Counted from the stretch's first letter, positions 27,453 to 36,631 are shown. The stretch is 64,000 nucleotides of DNA from Halomonas daqiaonensis (GCF_900109725.1 NZ_FOBC01000021.1:1-64000), one strand, 5' to 3'. The notes: generated by a model not told the origin, from the letters alone. Numbers and translations are program-made.

Positions 27453-27986
27453 TCAGTCGCCCAGAGCAGAGAGCCGGTCGGCCTGAACGACCTCGATCCA
27501 ATACCCGTCCACATCCTTGACGAAGACCACGTTTCGCATCTTGCCTTGATCCGAGCGTTTGACGAATTCGACGTCGTTGGCGTCGAACCAGGTTTCGGCT
27601 GCTTCCAGGTCTGGCACCGAGAAGCAGATATGACCGAAGCCCTGAGGTTCGGCGTTTCCGTCATGATAGATTCGCCCCTCCTGGCTCTCGGTACCCCAGT
27701 TGTGTGTCAGTTCCAGCACGCCGCGCTGGCTGAAGGTCCAGACGGTACGCTCGCCGGTCTCCTCGGGGACGGCCTCACCAACTTCCGGCCGCGCCAGGAA
27801 GTACAGCGAGAACTGCATTTCCTCGAAGTCGAGCCGTCGCAACACCCGCATGCCGAACACCCGTGTATAGAAGGCCAGCGCCTGCTGTGGGTCCTTGATT
27901 CTGAGCATCGTGTGGTTTAGGCGAAAGCCGTCGGACTCGGGGGTCGGCGCCTGGACGCCAGGATACTGCTCGCCTGTAAAGCTCAT
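27453..27986 (-). CDS. gloA: lactoylglutathione lyase (glyoxalase I)
   Basis: 177 aa from the ATG at 27986 (AAGGAG upstream). Metal ligands are H25, E92, H119 and E165 in the expected blocks (FRLNHTMLRI, LELTHNWG, GFGHICF, GYWIEVV). It converts the methylglyoxal-glutathione hemithioacetal to S-lactoylglutathione in the cytosol. The long N-terminus and extra loops correspond to the larger, zinc-type class known from Pseudomonas and eukaryotes. Confidence 0.94.
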   Translation of the reverse strand: MSFTGEQYPGVQAPTPESDGFRLNHTMLRIKDPQQALAFYTRVFGMRVLRRLDFEEMQFSLYFLARPEVGEAVPEETGERTVWTFSQRGVLELTHNWGTESQEGRIYHDGNAEPQGFGHICFSVPDLEAAETWFDANDVEFVKRSDQGKMRNVVFVKDVDGYWIEVVQADRLSALGD

Positions 27987-28061
27987 GTCGTCACTCCTTG
28001 ATCGGTGATCCGAATGAATGAACAACGCGCCCGGCGCAGCCAGGCGCGTTGGGTGCGCGCG

Positions 28062-29645
28062 TCACACCTCGCCTTGACGCATCAACTGGCCAATATGCTC
28101 GGCCTGTCGGATGGCCAGCGATACGATGGTCAGGGTCGGGTTCTCCGCCGCAGAGGTCGTGAATTGACTCCCGTCCGAGATAAACAGGTTGGGTATCTGG
28201 TGAGTCTGACCATAGCCGTTGCAGACGCCATCCTCTGGACGCTCGCTCATCCTGCAGGTACCGACGTTGTGGGTCGAGGGGTAAGGCGGCACTTCATAGA
28301 TGTCCTTCGCTCCCACCGAGCGATAGAGCTCGGCCCCTTGCCGGTAACCATGCTCACGCATGGCGATATCATTGGGATGATCGTCGTAATGGACATTGGC
28401 GACCGGCAAGCCGAAGCGATCGGTGACATCGTGGTTGAGGGTGATACGGTTACTCTCCTGGGGCAAATCTTCACCCACCAGCCACATACCGGCCATATGG
28501 TCGTATTGGTCCAGCGCACCGGTGAATCGCGGCCCCCAGGCACCCGGATCGAGGAAGGCGGCCATGAAAGGCAGGCCCAGTGACAGGGTCTCCATCTCAT
28601 AGCCACCAACGAAGCCGCGAGACGGGTCATGACGCGACTCTTCGGAGATGATCCCGGCCATGGTAGTGCCGCGGTACATGTTCACCGGCTCGTCAAAGGT
28701 GGCATAGACGGAACCCGTCATATGGCGCATGTAATTGCGCCCCACCTGGCCCGACCCATTGGCCAGCCCCTCTGGGAACATCTCACTGGCCGAATTGAGC
28801 AGCAGGCGAGGCGTTTCCAGAGAGTTTCCTGCAACCGCCACCAGACGCGCATTCTGGCGCTGCTCGTTGCCGTCGGCATCGAAGTAGACCACTGCCGTGA
28901 CTCTGCCACTCTCGTCGTGCTCGATACGCGCCACGTGGGACTCAGGACGTAACTCCATGTGGCCGGTGGCGATGCCCTCGGGCAGCTCGGTATAGAGAGT
29001 CGACCACTTGGCACCCGTCTTGCAGCCTTGAAAGCAGAAGCCGCGCTGCTGGCAGGCCGCCCTCCCATCACGTGGCTCGCTGTTGATCGCCATGTGGCCA
29101 GTGTTACAGGCATAGCCCAGGTTCTTCGCCCCGTTGTACATCACCTTGAAATTGTTGTTGCCGGGTAGCCCCTTGTTTCCGTTTGTGCGAGTCACCCCCA
29201 TGCGTTGCTCAGCACGGTCATAGTAGGGCGCCAGATCATCGTAGCCGAGCGGCCAGTCGAGCAGGTTCGCGCCCTCGACTTCCCCGTAATGGGTCAAGGC
29301 CCGGAACTCGTGTGGCTGGATTCGAAGGCTGGCACCCGCCCAGTGGACAGTGGTCCCGCCCACCGCCTTGACGATCCAGGCCGGCAGGGTGGGAAAGTCG
29401 CGGGCCAGGCGAAAACTGCCCGAGGTGGTGCGCGTATCGAGCCAGGCAAGCTGGGCGAAGGAGGCCCACTCGTCAGCCAGGAAATCGGCGGTGGTATGCA
29501 GCGCGCCCGCCTCCAGCACCACCACGTCGATGCCCTGCTGGGCCAGCTCGTTGGCCAGGGTGCCTCCCCCAGCACCTGACCCGATCACTACGACGACGCT
29601 ATCGTCATCGTGGGTGAAGGTCTTCTGGTTATCAGTCATTGCCAT
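28062..29645 (-). CDS. GMC family oxidoreductase (gluconate/sorbose dehydrogenase-like large subunit)
   Basis: 527 aa FAD enzyme. The N-terminal dinucleotide fold is VVVIGSGAGGGTLANELA (about 18-35). Other GMC landmarks are AVGGTTVHWAGASLR, the cysteine-containing CCF-like segment QQRGFCFQGCKTGAKW, and a C-terminal HNVGTCRM with an active-site histidine. There is no signal peptide; export would rely on the Tat signal of the partner protein encoded 54 bp upstream. It likely oxidises a sugar acid or polyol. No cytochrome c subunit gene is adjacent. Confidence 0.88.
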   Translation of the reverse strand: MAMTDNQKTFTHDDDSVVVVIGSGAGGGTLANELAQQGIDVVVLEAGALHTTADFLADEWASFAQLAWLDTRTTSGSFRLARDFPTLPAWIVKAVGGTTVHWAGASLRIQPHEFRALTHYGEVEGANLLDWPLGYDDLAPYYDRAEQRMGVTRTNGNKGLPGNNNFKVMYNGAKNLGYACNTGHMAINSEPRDGRAACQQRGFCFQGCKTGAKWSTLYTELPEGIATGHMELRPESHVARIEHDESGRVTAVVYFDADGNEQRQNARLVAVAGNSLETPRLLLNSASEMFPEGLANGSGQVGRNYMRHMTGSVYATFDEPVNMYRGTTMAGIISEESRHDPSRGFVGGYEMETLSLGLPFMAAFLDPGAWGPRFTGALDQYDHMAGMWLVGEDLPQESNRITLNHDVTDRFGLPVANVHYDDHPNDIAMREHGYRQGAELYRSVGAKDIYEVPPYPSTHNVGTCRMSERPEDGVCNGYGQTHQIPNLFISDGSQFTTSAAENPTLTIVSLAIRQAEHIGQLMRQGEV

Positions 29646-29699
29646 CTTGGTGTCTCCACATGCGTTATTGTTCTGATCATTGATCGCTTGGCGTTGACG

Positions 29700-30269
29700 T
29701 CAGGCCGTCGGCTCCTCGAAGGGCAGGTAGCCGCCCTCGGGCTGGGGCGGGTCGGGCAGCCAGGTCAGGTCGTTGAATCCCTTGGTCAGATAGCCGCCGT
29801 CGCCTTCCTCTCCCTCGTAGCCGAAGTGAGCGAAGGCCAGGGAGTTGTCGTACAGGGATACCACTGCATCACCACGCACGGTTGCAAAGAAAGGTTTGCC
29901 ATTCATGGGCGCCAGGATTTCGAGCTGCGCTGTATCATCCAAGGCCAACCAGTCTCCGCCCGCTGCTTCGTCGAGTTCGACAATGCCTTCGTGCAACACC
30001 TGGTAGAAGTCAGCGCTCTCGGCCTGGCGATCCAGGCTCTTGACGACCATGGCGTAGACGGCATCCTCGAGATCCGGGTGGGGGAAAATCTGCCGAGTGA
30101 CCGCCAGCAGAACCTCACCTTGGCGGGAACTTAGGTTGTCGAGCGGCATTGCCCAACTGCGTGTGGGCGCCAGCAGGGCAATGGGGCCACTGGCGAAGGC
30201 CAAGGTACCGGCCAGTACGCCGCCGCTTGCCTTGAGAAAGACGCGGCGGGAAATAGGGGATGAACTCAT
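29700..30269 (-). CDS. gluconate 2-dehydrogenase subunit 3 family protein
   Basis: 189 aa from the ATG at 30269 (GGAGAGG upstream); the longer ORF has no ribosome site. A twin-arginine signal (SRRVFLKASGG at 7-17, hydrophobic to about 40) is followed by the PF13618-type domain (TRQIFPHPDLEDAVYAMVVKSLD, GYLTKGFNDLTWLP). It is the small partner of the GMC flavoprotein and carries the Tat signal for both, exporting the complex to the periplasm. Confidence 0.86.
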   Translation of the reverse strand: MSSSPISRRVFLKASGGVLAGTLAFASGPIALLAPTRSWAMPLDNLSSRQGEVLLAVTRQIFPHPDLEDAVYAMVVKSLDRQAESADFYQVLHEGIVELDEAAGGDWLALDDTAQLEILAPMNGKPFFATVRGDAVVSLYDNSLAFAHFGYEGEEGDGGYLTKGFNDLTWLPDPPQPEGGYLPFEEPTA

Positions 30270-30509
30270 CGCTGACCTCTCCGGGGGTGGATAGCGCAGT
30301 ACCCCGGGAGGGTAAGCCACGCTTTGCTTGTTATTGTCAGGGTGAACCGGCAAACCGGCCACTTGTATAAAGAGTAGGTGCATGCATGTCAGAAGGGGTA
30401 ATAGCGGGTTACTACGTCGACGATGGTCTAATGCTCTTGAACGGCCATAGAGGGCAAGGTCGAAATATCCGGGGCCGCTTCGGTTCTAGTTACCTGCAGA
30501 GTGAATGCC

Positions 30510-30794
30510 ATGTGCCACGTCTATGCTTCCACCGATCCCCAACGCTATGAGTGCTCCACCCGCTCGCTTCGCCTGCAGGGCAGCGTGACAAGTGTTCGGC
30601 TCGAAAATGAGTTCTGGGAGATCCTCGATCACCTGGCCCAAGACCAGCAACTCTCCACGGGGCAGTTCATCAGCGAACTCTACGGAGAAGTGATGGCCTC
30701 AAAGGGCGCGGTCCACAACCTCGCCTCCCTGCTGCGGGTCGCGTGCGCCGTGCATCTGCATATTCGTGCCGAACCAGCCGTCCGTAGCGCCTGA
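30510..30794 (+). CDS. ribbon-helix-helix domain protein
   Basis: 94 aa from the ATG at 30510; a GTG three codons earlier is possible. The family start MCHVYASTDPQRYECSTRS and the RHH_4 block LRLQGSVTSVRLENEFWEIL (about 20-40) followed by LSTGQFISELYGEV are clear. Such proteins are putative DNA-binding regulators. It is transcribed divergently from the gluconate-dehydrogenase-like pair 240 bp away, which could be its target. Confidence 0.82.
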   Translation: MCHVYASTDPQRYECSTRSLRLQGSVTSVRLENEFWEILDHLAQDQQLSTGQFISELYGEVMASKGAVHNLASLLRVACAVHLHIRAEPAVRSA

Positions 30795-30881
30795 GACCGC
30801 TCCACTCGCCCCCTACCATGCCCTGCCGGGTGACTGGTGTTACCCTCTCGGGTCCTGCCGCATTGCCACAGGAGACACCCG

Positions 30882-31520
30882 ATGACCCGGCCGCGCATTA
30901 CCCTCGATGTCTTCAGCGACTACGTCTGTCCCTTCTGCTACCTGGAGGCCCCGGAGCTCGACGCCCTGGAAGAGCGCTTCGGCGACGTCGTGGCGGTCCG
31001 CTGGCGCGCCTTCGAGCTGCGCCCCGAGCCCGAGCCGACCCTCGACCCCGATGGCGACTACCTGCACGTCACCTGGGAACGGGCGGTCTATCCCATGGCC
31101 GCGGAGCGCGGCATGACCCTACGCCTGCCCCGTCTCCAGCCCCGTTCGCGGCTGGCCCATGAGGCCGGTGCCTGGGCCCGGACACAGGAGGCCATCCGGC
31201 CCGGGGCCGGCGGCGCCATGCGCACGGCGCTGTTCCGCGGCTTCTTCGAGCAGAGCCTCGACCTGGCCGACCCCGAGTCACTGGTCCGGGTGGCGCAGAC
31301 GCTCGCGCTGGATGGCCAGGCCCTGCGCCAGGCCCTGGCGCAGGGCGAGTTCCGCCAGGAGGTACGGATCGACCAACAGACCGCCCGGGAGCTCGGCATC
31401 GGCGGGGTGCCGGGCCTGCGCTTCTCCCTGGACGGCGAGCATGCCGGCGTGCTCGAGGGCGCTCAGCCGCGCCGTCAACTGTTCCTGGCGGTGGAACGCT
31501 TGCTCGACGCCATGCGCTGA
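30882..31520 (+). CDS. DsbA family (FrnE-like) oxidoreductase
   Basis: 212 aa from the ATG at 30882 (AGGAG upstream). A thioredoxin-like fold with the CPFC redox motif (C16, C19) at the start of helix 1, the insertion of helices, and a late cis-proline block GIGGVPGLRFSLDG. It lacks a signal peptide, so it is cytoplasmic like FrnE, linked elsewhere to oxidative stress. Monocistronic. Confidence 0.88.
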   Translation: MTRPRITLDVFSDYVCPFCYLEAPELDALEERFGDVVAVRWRAFELRPEPEPTLDPDGDYLHVTWERAVYPMAAERGMTLRLPRLQPRSRLAHEAGAWARTQEAIRPGAGGAMRTALFRGFFEQSLDLADPESLVRVAQTLALDGQALRQALAQGEFRQEVRIDQQTARELGIGGVPGLRFSLDGEHAGVLEGAQPRRQLFLAVERLLDAMR

Positions 31521-31574
31521 TGTGACGGCCCCTCATCCCCCCTCGATGCCAGAGCCCTGATATGCTATAGGCCG

Positions 31575-32780
31575 ATGCATGACTCGCCTCACCTTTATGT
31601 TGCCCACAATATGGAGCCCTTCCCAGTGGCCGAACAGAACAGCGTGATCGCCTTTTATGACGAGCGGATGCTGGCTCATGAGCCGAATATCGAGGTGCCC
31701 TTCCTGCCGGGGCGCATGGACAAGCGAGTCCGCTCGCTACTGTCGGGGTTGGGAGTGCCCTGGAAGTATCCCGAACATCCCGCCAGGCTCACCGCCATCC
31801 GCCGGCAGCTGGAACTTGAACCGGTTCCCGGGGTGACCTTCGAGACCGGCAAGCCGGCAACTCGCGAGCAGCTGGGACGCGTCCACACCAACGCCTACCT
31901 GGACAGCATCTACCAGCTACGTGGCAAGAGCGCCTGGCTGGACGTGGATACCACGGCCGTATCACCTGGCAGCGTCGAGGCCGCCGAGGTGGCCGCCGGC
32001 ACGGCCATTGCTGCCGTCGAGGCGGTAATGGAGGGGCGAGCCGAGAGCAGCTTCGCGCTGGTGAGACCCCCAGGCCATCACGCCGAACCGGTACGCGCCC
32101 GCGGCTTCTGCCTATTCAACAACGTGGCGGTGGCCGCCGCCCATGCCCGGGCGACACTGGGCTGTCAACGGGTAATGATCATCGATTGGGATGCCCATCA
32201 CGGCAACGGTACCCAGGACATCTTCTGGGCCGACCCGGATGTGCTGTTCTTCGATATCCACCGTGCCTCTCCCTTCTATCCAGGCACCGGCAATCTCGAG
32301 GAGATCGGTGAGGGCCTCGGGGATGGCGCCATCGTCAACGTTCCCCTGCCTGCCGATGCAGGAGACGCCGCCTTCCTCAAGGCCTTCCACGAGATCCTGG
32401 TACCCGCGGCCGAGTGGTTTCGACCCGACCTGATCCTGGTCTCGGCGGGATTCGATCCCCACGGCCATGACCTGGCGCTGAATGTCTCCTATGACGGCTT
32501 TTCCGCCATGACCGGCATCCTGCAGAGCCTGGCACGCCGGCAGTGCGAAGGAAGGCTGGTCTTCGTGCTGGAAGGGGGCTACAACCTCGTATCGCTCTCC
32601 CGCGGCGTCAGGTCAGTACTTCGGGTGCTGGCCGGCGACGAGCCACCGGAACCCGGCCTGCGCGGCCTTGCCGAGGTGGAAGCCGCGGCGGCCTTCCATC
32701 GCGGTGCCTTCGTCATCGAAGAGTATACGTCGAGCCCTCCAGCCGACGCCGGTCCGGACGGGCCATCAGGAACGACATGA
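31575..32780 (+). CDS. histone deacetylase family protein (acetylpolyamine/acetoin-utilisation-type hydrolase)
   Basis: 401 aa if started at the ATG 31575; a GTG at 31626 with GGAG upstream may be the true start. HDAC-fold landmarks: LVRPPGHHAEPVRARGFC (active-site HH), IIDWDAHHGNGTQDIFW (Zn-binding D and H), ILVSAGFDPHGHD (third Zn ligand) and the C-terminal EGGYN. It is expected to hydrolyse acetylated amines or lysines with Zn2+. It converges with the capA pseudogene 11 bp away. Confidence 0.9.
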   Translation: MHDSPHLYVAHNMEPFPVAEQNSVIAFYDERMLAHEPNIEVPFLPGRMDKRVRSLLSGLGVPWKYPEHPARLTAIRRQLELEPVPGVTFETGKPATREQLGRVHTNAYLDSIYQLRGKSAWLDVDTTAVSPGSVEAAEVAAGTAIAAVEAVMEGRAESSFALVRPPGHHAEPVRARGFCLFNNVAVAAAHARATLGCQRVMIIDWDAHHGNGTQDIFWADPDVLFFDIHRASPFYPGTGNLEEIGEGLGDGAIVNVPLPADAGDAAFLKAFHEILVPAAEWFRPDLILVSAGFDPHGHDLALNVSYDGFSAMTGILQSLARRQCEGRLVFVLEGGYNLVSLSRGVRSVLRVLAGDEPPEPGLRGLAEVEAAAAFHRGAFVIEEYTSSPPADAGPDGPSGTT

Positions 32781-32791
32781 GCTGAGCGGCT

Positions 32792-33904
32792 TCAGTGCTC
32801 GGCTTGCCACTCGAGCACCAGCCGGTCAGGGCCATCCTGCCGTACCCGAGTGCCGAGCGGCCGTCCCTCGCGGTTCAGCATCCGGCACAGCCACTCGGCC
32901 TCATCACGGGGGGCTCGCTCGAGACGGAAATGGCGGCGCTGCAGGGGCACCATGACCAGCCGTTCCAGGCGGCCGTCTGCCGGGCGGAGCGTCGGAAAGT
33001 AGAGCAGGGCCAGGTCGTCGCGGAAGGCCTCGTGGCCGGTGATGCCCTCGTAGTCGTTGATCAGGTCACCGCAGCCGTAGAGGATCAGCCTACCACGATA
33101 CACCTCGATGCCCAGCGGATGGTGTGAGGAGTGACCCCAGACGAGGTCCACGCCGGCCTCGTCGATCAGCCGGTGGGCGAACGCCCGATGCGCATCGGGG
33201 ATCGCATAGCCCCAGTTGCCGCCCCAGTGCAGGGAGACCAGGGCCAACTCCCCAGGCTCGCGCCCCCGGCCGACGTCCGCGGCGATGGCCGACACGGCGG
33301 CGGACGAGAGGTCGGCGAGCACGTTGACCCCGGGGCTGCCGTCACCGGCCGCCCAGTCGAGGGGCACGCCGCTGCTGGACATCCCGAAGGCCAGCAGCCG
33401 CAGGCGCCCGCCGGGGACCTAGAAGCGTGCCGGGACCCTCGCCTGATGCCGGTCCAGGCCGGCACCGGCCGTCGCGTAGCCGGCCTCCCCGAGCACCTTC
33501 AGGGTCTCGCATAGCCCGCGCCGTCCCCAGTCCTGGACATGGTTGTTGGCCAGCACGCAGGCATCCACCCTCGCCGCGGCAAGCACCGGCAGGTTGGCGG
33601 GATGCATGCGGTACTGGATCCCCTTGGGTTCGGCATCGTCGCTGGTGGTGACCGACGTCTCGAGGTTGATCAGGCGCAGGTCGGGAGCCTGGCGCTCGAG
33701 CCACGCCAAGGCGTCGCCCCAGAGATAGGGGAAATCGACGGGATGCGGGATCGGGCCGGTCACTCGCTCGGCCAGCCTGACATAGTCGATGGCCGAGTTC
33801 ATGTAGGACTCGAATATTCGGGGATCGCCGGGATGCGGCAGGATCTGGTCGATGCCGCGTCCGGTCATCACGTCCCCGGTCAGCCAGAGGGTCACGCCGG
33901 CCAT
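32792..33904 (-). pseudogene. CapA-family (poly-gamma-glutamate biosynthesis) protein with in-frame amber codon
   Basis: The ATG at 33904 has GAGGGAG upstream. The frame encodes a CapA-type metallophosphatase-like protein: LWLTGDVMTGRGIDQILP, LINLETSVTTSDD, VLANNHVQDWG, then after the stop VSLHWGGNWGY, LVWGHSSHHPLGIEVYRGRLILYGCGDLINDYEG. A TAG at 33421-33419 interrupts codon 162 of 370, between ..RVPARF and VPGGRLRLL. The frame is otherwise intact on both sides, so one base change (for example GAG to TAG) explains it. A truncated product of 161 residues would lack the second half of the domain. CapA enzymes act at the envelope in gamma-polyglutamate assembly, but many homologues have unclear roles. 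Confidence 0.85.
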
Positions 33905-33935
33905 CGTCTCCCTCTTCCGGTCCGGGTCCCGGCCC

Positions 33936-34400
33936 CTATCCCTGCGAGGAGCGGGGCGCCCGAGGCAGCCGCTCCGGCAGGTGGGCCCGGATCTCGTCGC
34001 GGCCCAGGGCGGTGAGGTCCTTGTGCAGTTCGAGCACGATGCACGTCGCGACCGCCTCGGGCAGCGTCTCGCGCAGCAGCCCCAGGAAGCGCGGCGTGGC
34101 ACTGATGATCAGGTGCCGGAAGACACCGTCGTGCAGGCCGGCGGCCAGGCGCTCCCCCACCTCATGGGCGAAGCGGATCGCCTCCTGCTCCTTGGGCGAA
34201 TGGTGCTTACCCATGGCATGGCGCCCCTCGCCCATGGAGTCGAAGGCGCGCCCCGGGCTGTCGGCATTCAGGTCCCGGTCATGCAGGCGGCCCTCGGGAT
34301 TGGCCAGGTCCTCCACCTCCTCCAGCGGCCCTCTCGGGTCGGACGCCGAGAAGAGCCGTGCCCGTGCCTGGTCGGCGACCACTACCCAGGTGGTGTCCAT
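33936..34400 (-). CDS. host attachment family protein (PF10116-like)
   Basis: 154 aa. The start TTWVVVADQARARLFSA, the middle block GRAFDSMGEGRHAMGKHHSPKEQE and the tail VLELHKDLTALGRDEIRAHLPERL match the small 'host attachment protein' family, named from an Agrobacterium plant-attachment locus. The real function is not established; related folds resemble eRF1/translation factors. GAGGGAAC precedes the ATG. It lies 31 bp upstream of the broken capA gene. Confidence 0.85.
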   Translation of the reverse strand: MDTTWVVVADQARARLFSASDPRGPLEEVEDLANPEGRLHDRDLNADSPGRAFDSMGEGRHAMGKHHSPKEQEAIRFAHEVGERLAAGLHDGVFRHLIISATPRFLGLLRETLPEAVATCIVLELHKDLTALGRDEIRAHLPERLPRAPRSSQG

Positions 34401-34465
34401 GTCGTTCCCTCACGCGAGGGGAGCCGGCAGGCCGGGCGTCCCGGCCTGCCGATCTTCCCGGATGG

Positions 34466-34969
34466 TTACTTGATCTCGACCTTGCGGCGGTTGGCCTGCT
34501 TGAGCTTGGGCAGCGTCAGCTCGAGGACGCCGTTCTTGAAGCTGGCGTCCGCCTTGTCGGCATCGATCTCACCGGGCAGGGCCACTGTCCGGGAGAACGA
34601 GCCGTGGGAGATCTCGGAGTGGAAGTAGTCGCCCTCCTCCTCCTTGCTCTCCTCGCGGTGGTCGCCCTTGATGGTAACCGCGCCATCGGTCACCGAGACA
34701 TCGAGCTCCTCGCGCTCGAAGCCCGGGACCTCGGCGCGCACCACCACCTCGGCATCCCGGTCGATGACGTCGACATTCGGCATGCCCTTCTCGAAGGCGG
34801 CGAAGCGCTGCCAGAGGGGGTGCTCCCAGCGCGAGGGCATCCAGCCGCGGTCGAAGAAACTGTCGAGCATCCGATCGAACTCCCGGAACGGGCTCATCGC
34901 CCGGGACTCCGACGGCTGAGAAGACTTCTCGGTCGAGACCGGGACATCCTTGGACGCTTTCTTGGCCAT
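34466..34969 (-). CDS. Hsp20/alpha-crystallin family small heat shock protein
   Basis: 167 aa. The alpha-crystallin domain spans about 55-150 (VDVIDRDAEVVVRAEVPGF, VTIKGDHREESKEEEGDYF, ISHGSFSRTVALPGEI), ending with the IXI-type LELTLPK motif. An N-terminal 50-residue arm mediates oligomerisation. It is an ATP-independent holdase. AGAGGAG precedes the ATG. It sits 65 bp upstream of the host-attachment-like gene on the same strand. Confidence 0.92.
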   Translation of the reverse strand: MAKKASKDVPVSTEKSSQPSESRAMSPFREFDRMLDSFFDRGWMPSRWEHPLWQRFAAFEKGMPNVDVIDRDAEVVVRAEVPGFEREELDVSVTDGAVTIKGDHREESKEEEGDYFHSEISHGSFSRTVALPGEIDADKADASFKNGVLELTLPKLKQANRRKVEIK

Positions 34970-34992
34970 GTCGATGACTCCTCTAATGCAGA

Positions 34993-35136
34993 TCAGGGAA
35001 GGCGAAGCCGATGGATATTCGAGGTGCCGGATACCGGCAAGGGCCTCTGCCGTTCCTCGAGCAGGCCCGCCTCATCCTCAAAGGTAGTCCAGCCCTGCCC
35101 GGCCGACTTGACCCAGATCAGCATGATTCTCGTCAT
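34993..35136 (-). CDS. doubtful very small ORF
   Basis: 47 codons between hsp20 and the cytosine deaminase gene, from the ATG at 35136 (MTRIMLIWVKSAG..). No ribosome site and no recognised family; it may be noise in a 186-bp gap. Confidence 0.2.
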   Translation of the reverse strand: MTRIMLIWVKSAGQGWTTFEDEAGLLEERQRPLPVSGTSNIHRLRLP

Positions 35137-35155
35137 GCGCTGGCGCCGCAGCGCG

Positions 35156-35593
35156 CTACTCGCCGATGTCCTCATGCCACAGTTCGGGCGAGGCGGCGAT
35201 GAAGCCCTCCATCATCGTGATGCACTCGGGATCCTGGAGCACCTCCACCTCGACGCCACGCTCCTTCAGCAGGGCCTCCTCGCCCAGGAAGGTGCGGTTC
35301 TCGCCGATCACCACTTTCGGAATGCCATAGAGCAGGATGGCACCGCTGCACATCGGACAAGGCGAGAGCGTGGTGTAGAGGATGCTCTCGCGGTAGGTCT
35401 CGGCCGGATGGCGCCCGGCGTTCTCCAGGGCATCCATCTCGCCGTGCAGCACCGCGCTGCCCAGCTGCACGCGTCGATTGTGGCCGCGGCCAATGACCAC
35501 TCCGCGGTGCACCAGCACCGAGCCGATGGGGATGCCGCCTTCCTCGAGACCATGGCGGGCCTCCTCGAGCGCGGCCTGCATGAAGCGATCCAT
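35156..35593 (-). CDS. cytosine deaminase, yeast Fcy1-type
   Basis: 145 aa from the ATG at 35593 (GGGAG upstream). Zinc-site motifs are H50-G-E52 and C79-P-M-C82 of the cytidine/deoxycytidylate deaminase fold. Resemblance to yeast Fcy1 is strong by eye over the second half: HGEMDALENAGR, LYTTLSPCPMC.GAI, YGIPKVVIGEN and the terminal WHEDIGE. It is therefore more likely a free cytosine deaminase (cytosine to uracil) than a tRNA deaminase. Isolated gene in an accessory-looking stretch. Confidence 0.85.
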   Translation of the reverse strand: MDRFMQAALEEARHGLEEGGIPIGSVLVHRGVVIGRGHNRRVQLGSAVLHGEMDALENAGRHPAETYRESILYTTLSPCPMCSGAILLYGIPKVVIGENRTFLGEEALLKERGVEVEVLQDPECITMMEGFIAASPELWHEDIGE

Positions 35594-35737
35594 TCGTTGA
35601 CTCCCTGACGTGACGGTGCCCCCCAGCCTACGCCGCCCTGGCCCGGGCATGCCAGCGTCCAGGCCACCCAGGTCCCGCTCACCCTCGCAAGCGACCCGGT
35701 TGGCTGGCCCCAGGGCTCAACGCGTAGGGAAGGTGGC

Positions 35738-36496
35738 CTAGAGGCCCACGCCGAACAGCGCCTGCGCCAGGTGGCCGGTGAGGAAGGCCAGCCCCGCCGC
35801 GGCCCCGCCAATCAGCAGGGTTCGCAGCCCCGACTTCAGCACCGGCTGGTGGTAGACCAGGCTCTTGCCCATGCCGATCAGGAAGAACATCAGCCCGGCT
35901 ACCGCCAGGCTCGCCAGGAACTGCCGGGGGATATCCAGCCCGGGGATCGCATAGGGCAGCAGCGGCATGGCACCCACCATCAGGAAGGCGAGGAAGGTGG
36001 CCAGCGCCGAGCGAAGCGGGCTCAACCCCACGGTCTGCAGGCCGTGCTCCTCGGAGACCATGGTCTCCACCCACACCTCGCGGTCGCTGCAGATGGTCTC
36101 CACCACCCGCTCGAGGGTCTCACTGGAGAACCCCTTGCGCTGGAAGATCTGGCGGATCTCCTCGCGCTCGCCCTCCGGCACCTCGTCGATATGGTGGTTC
36201 TCGGTGCGGCGCACCCCCTCGACATGCTCGCGCTGGGCCTGGATCGCCTCGTAGTTGCTGACCGCCATGCTGAAGCCGTCGGCGAGCAGATTGGCGACAC
36301 CCAGCACCAGCGCCACCGTGGACGAGAACCCCGCGCCGAAGGCCCCGGAGACCACCGCGAAGGTAGTCACGCAGCCGTCGATACCGCCGAGGATGGCATC
36401 GGGCAGGTGCCGGAGCCGGGAGGGAGCGTGCAGCCGCCGCTCGATCACCTCCGGGCGGTGCTCGTGCTCCAGCGCCTCGCGCCGCCGATCGTTCAT
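35738..36496 (-). CDS. VIT1/CCC1 transporter family protein
   Basis: 252 aa from the ATG at 36496 (GAGGTGG upstream); longer in-frame ORF has no signal for a start. Family start: HAPSRLRHLPDAILGGIDGCVTTFAVVSG, then about five membrane helices split by a charged cytoplasmic segment rich in E and H (about 90-145, VRRTENHHIDEVPEGEREEI) that in VIT1 binds metal. It probably moves Fe2+ or Mn2+ across the inner membrane. It is divergent from the M14 gene. Confidence 0.87.
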   Translation of the reverse strand: MNDRRREALEHEHRPEVIERRLHAPSRLRHLPDAILGGIDGCVTTFAVVSGAFGAGFSSTVALVLGVANLLADGFSMAVSNYEAIQAQREHVEGVRRTENHHIDEVPEGEREEIRQIFQRKGFSSETLERVVETICSDREVWVETMVSEEHGLQTVGLSPLRSALATFLAFLMVGAMPLLPYAIPGLDIPRQFLASLAVAGLMFFLIGMGKSLVYHQPVLKSGLRTLLIGGAAAGLAFLTGHLAQALFGVGL

Positions 36497-36631
36497 GGTG
36501 CCACCTCGCTGCGTGCTGCATCCTTGCTCCAGCTTGGCATAGCCGACCAGGCTCGGGTAAGGCACGCCAGCGGTGCCCCTCCCGAGGATGCACCATACTG
36601 ACAGCGCAATACGCCACGGCGAGGCATCGGC

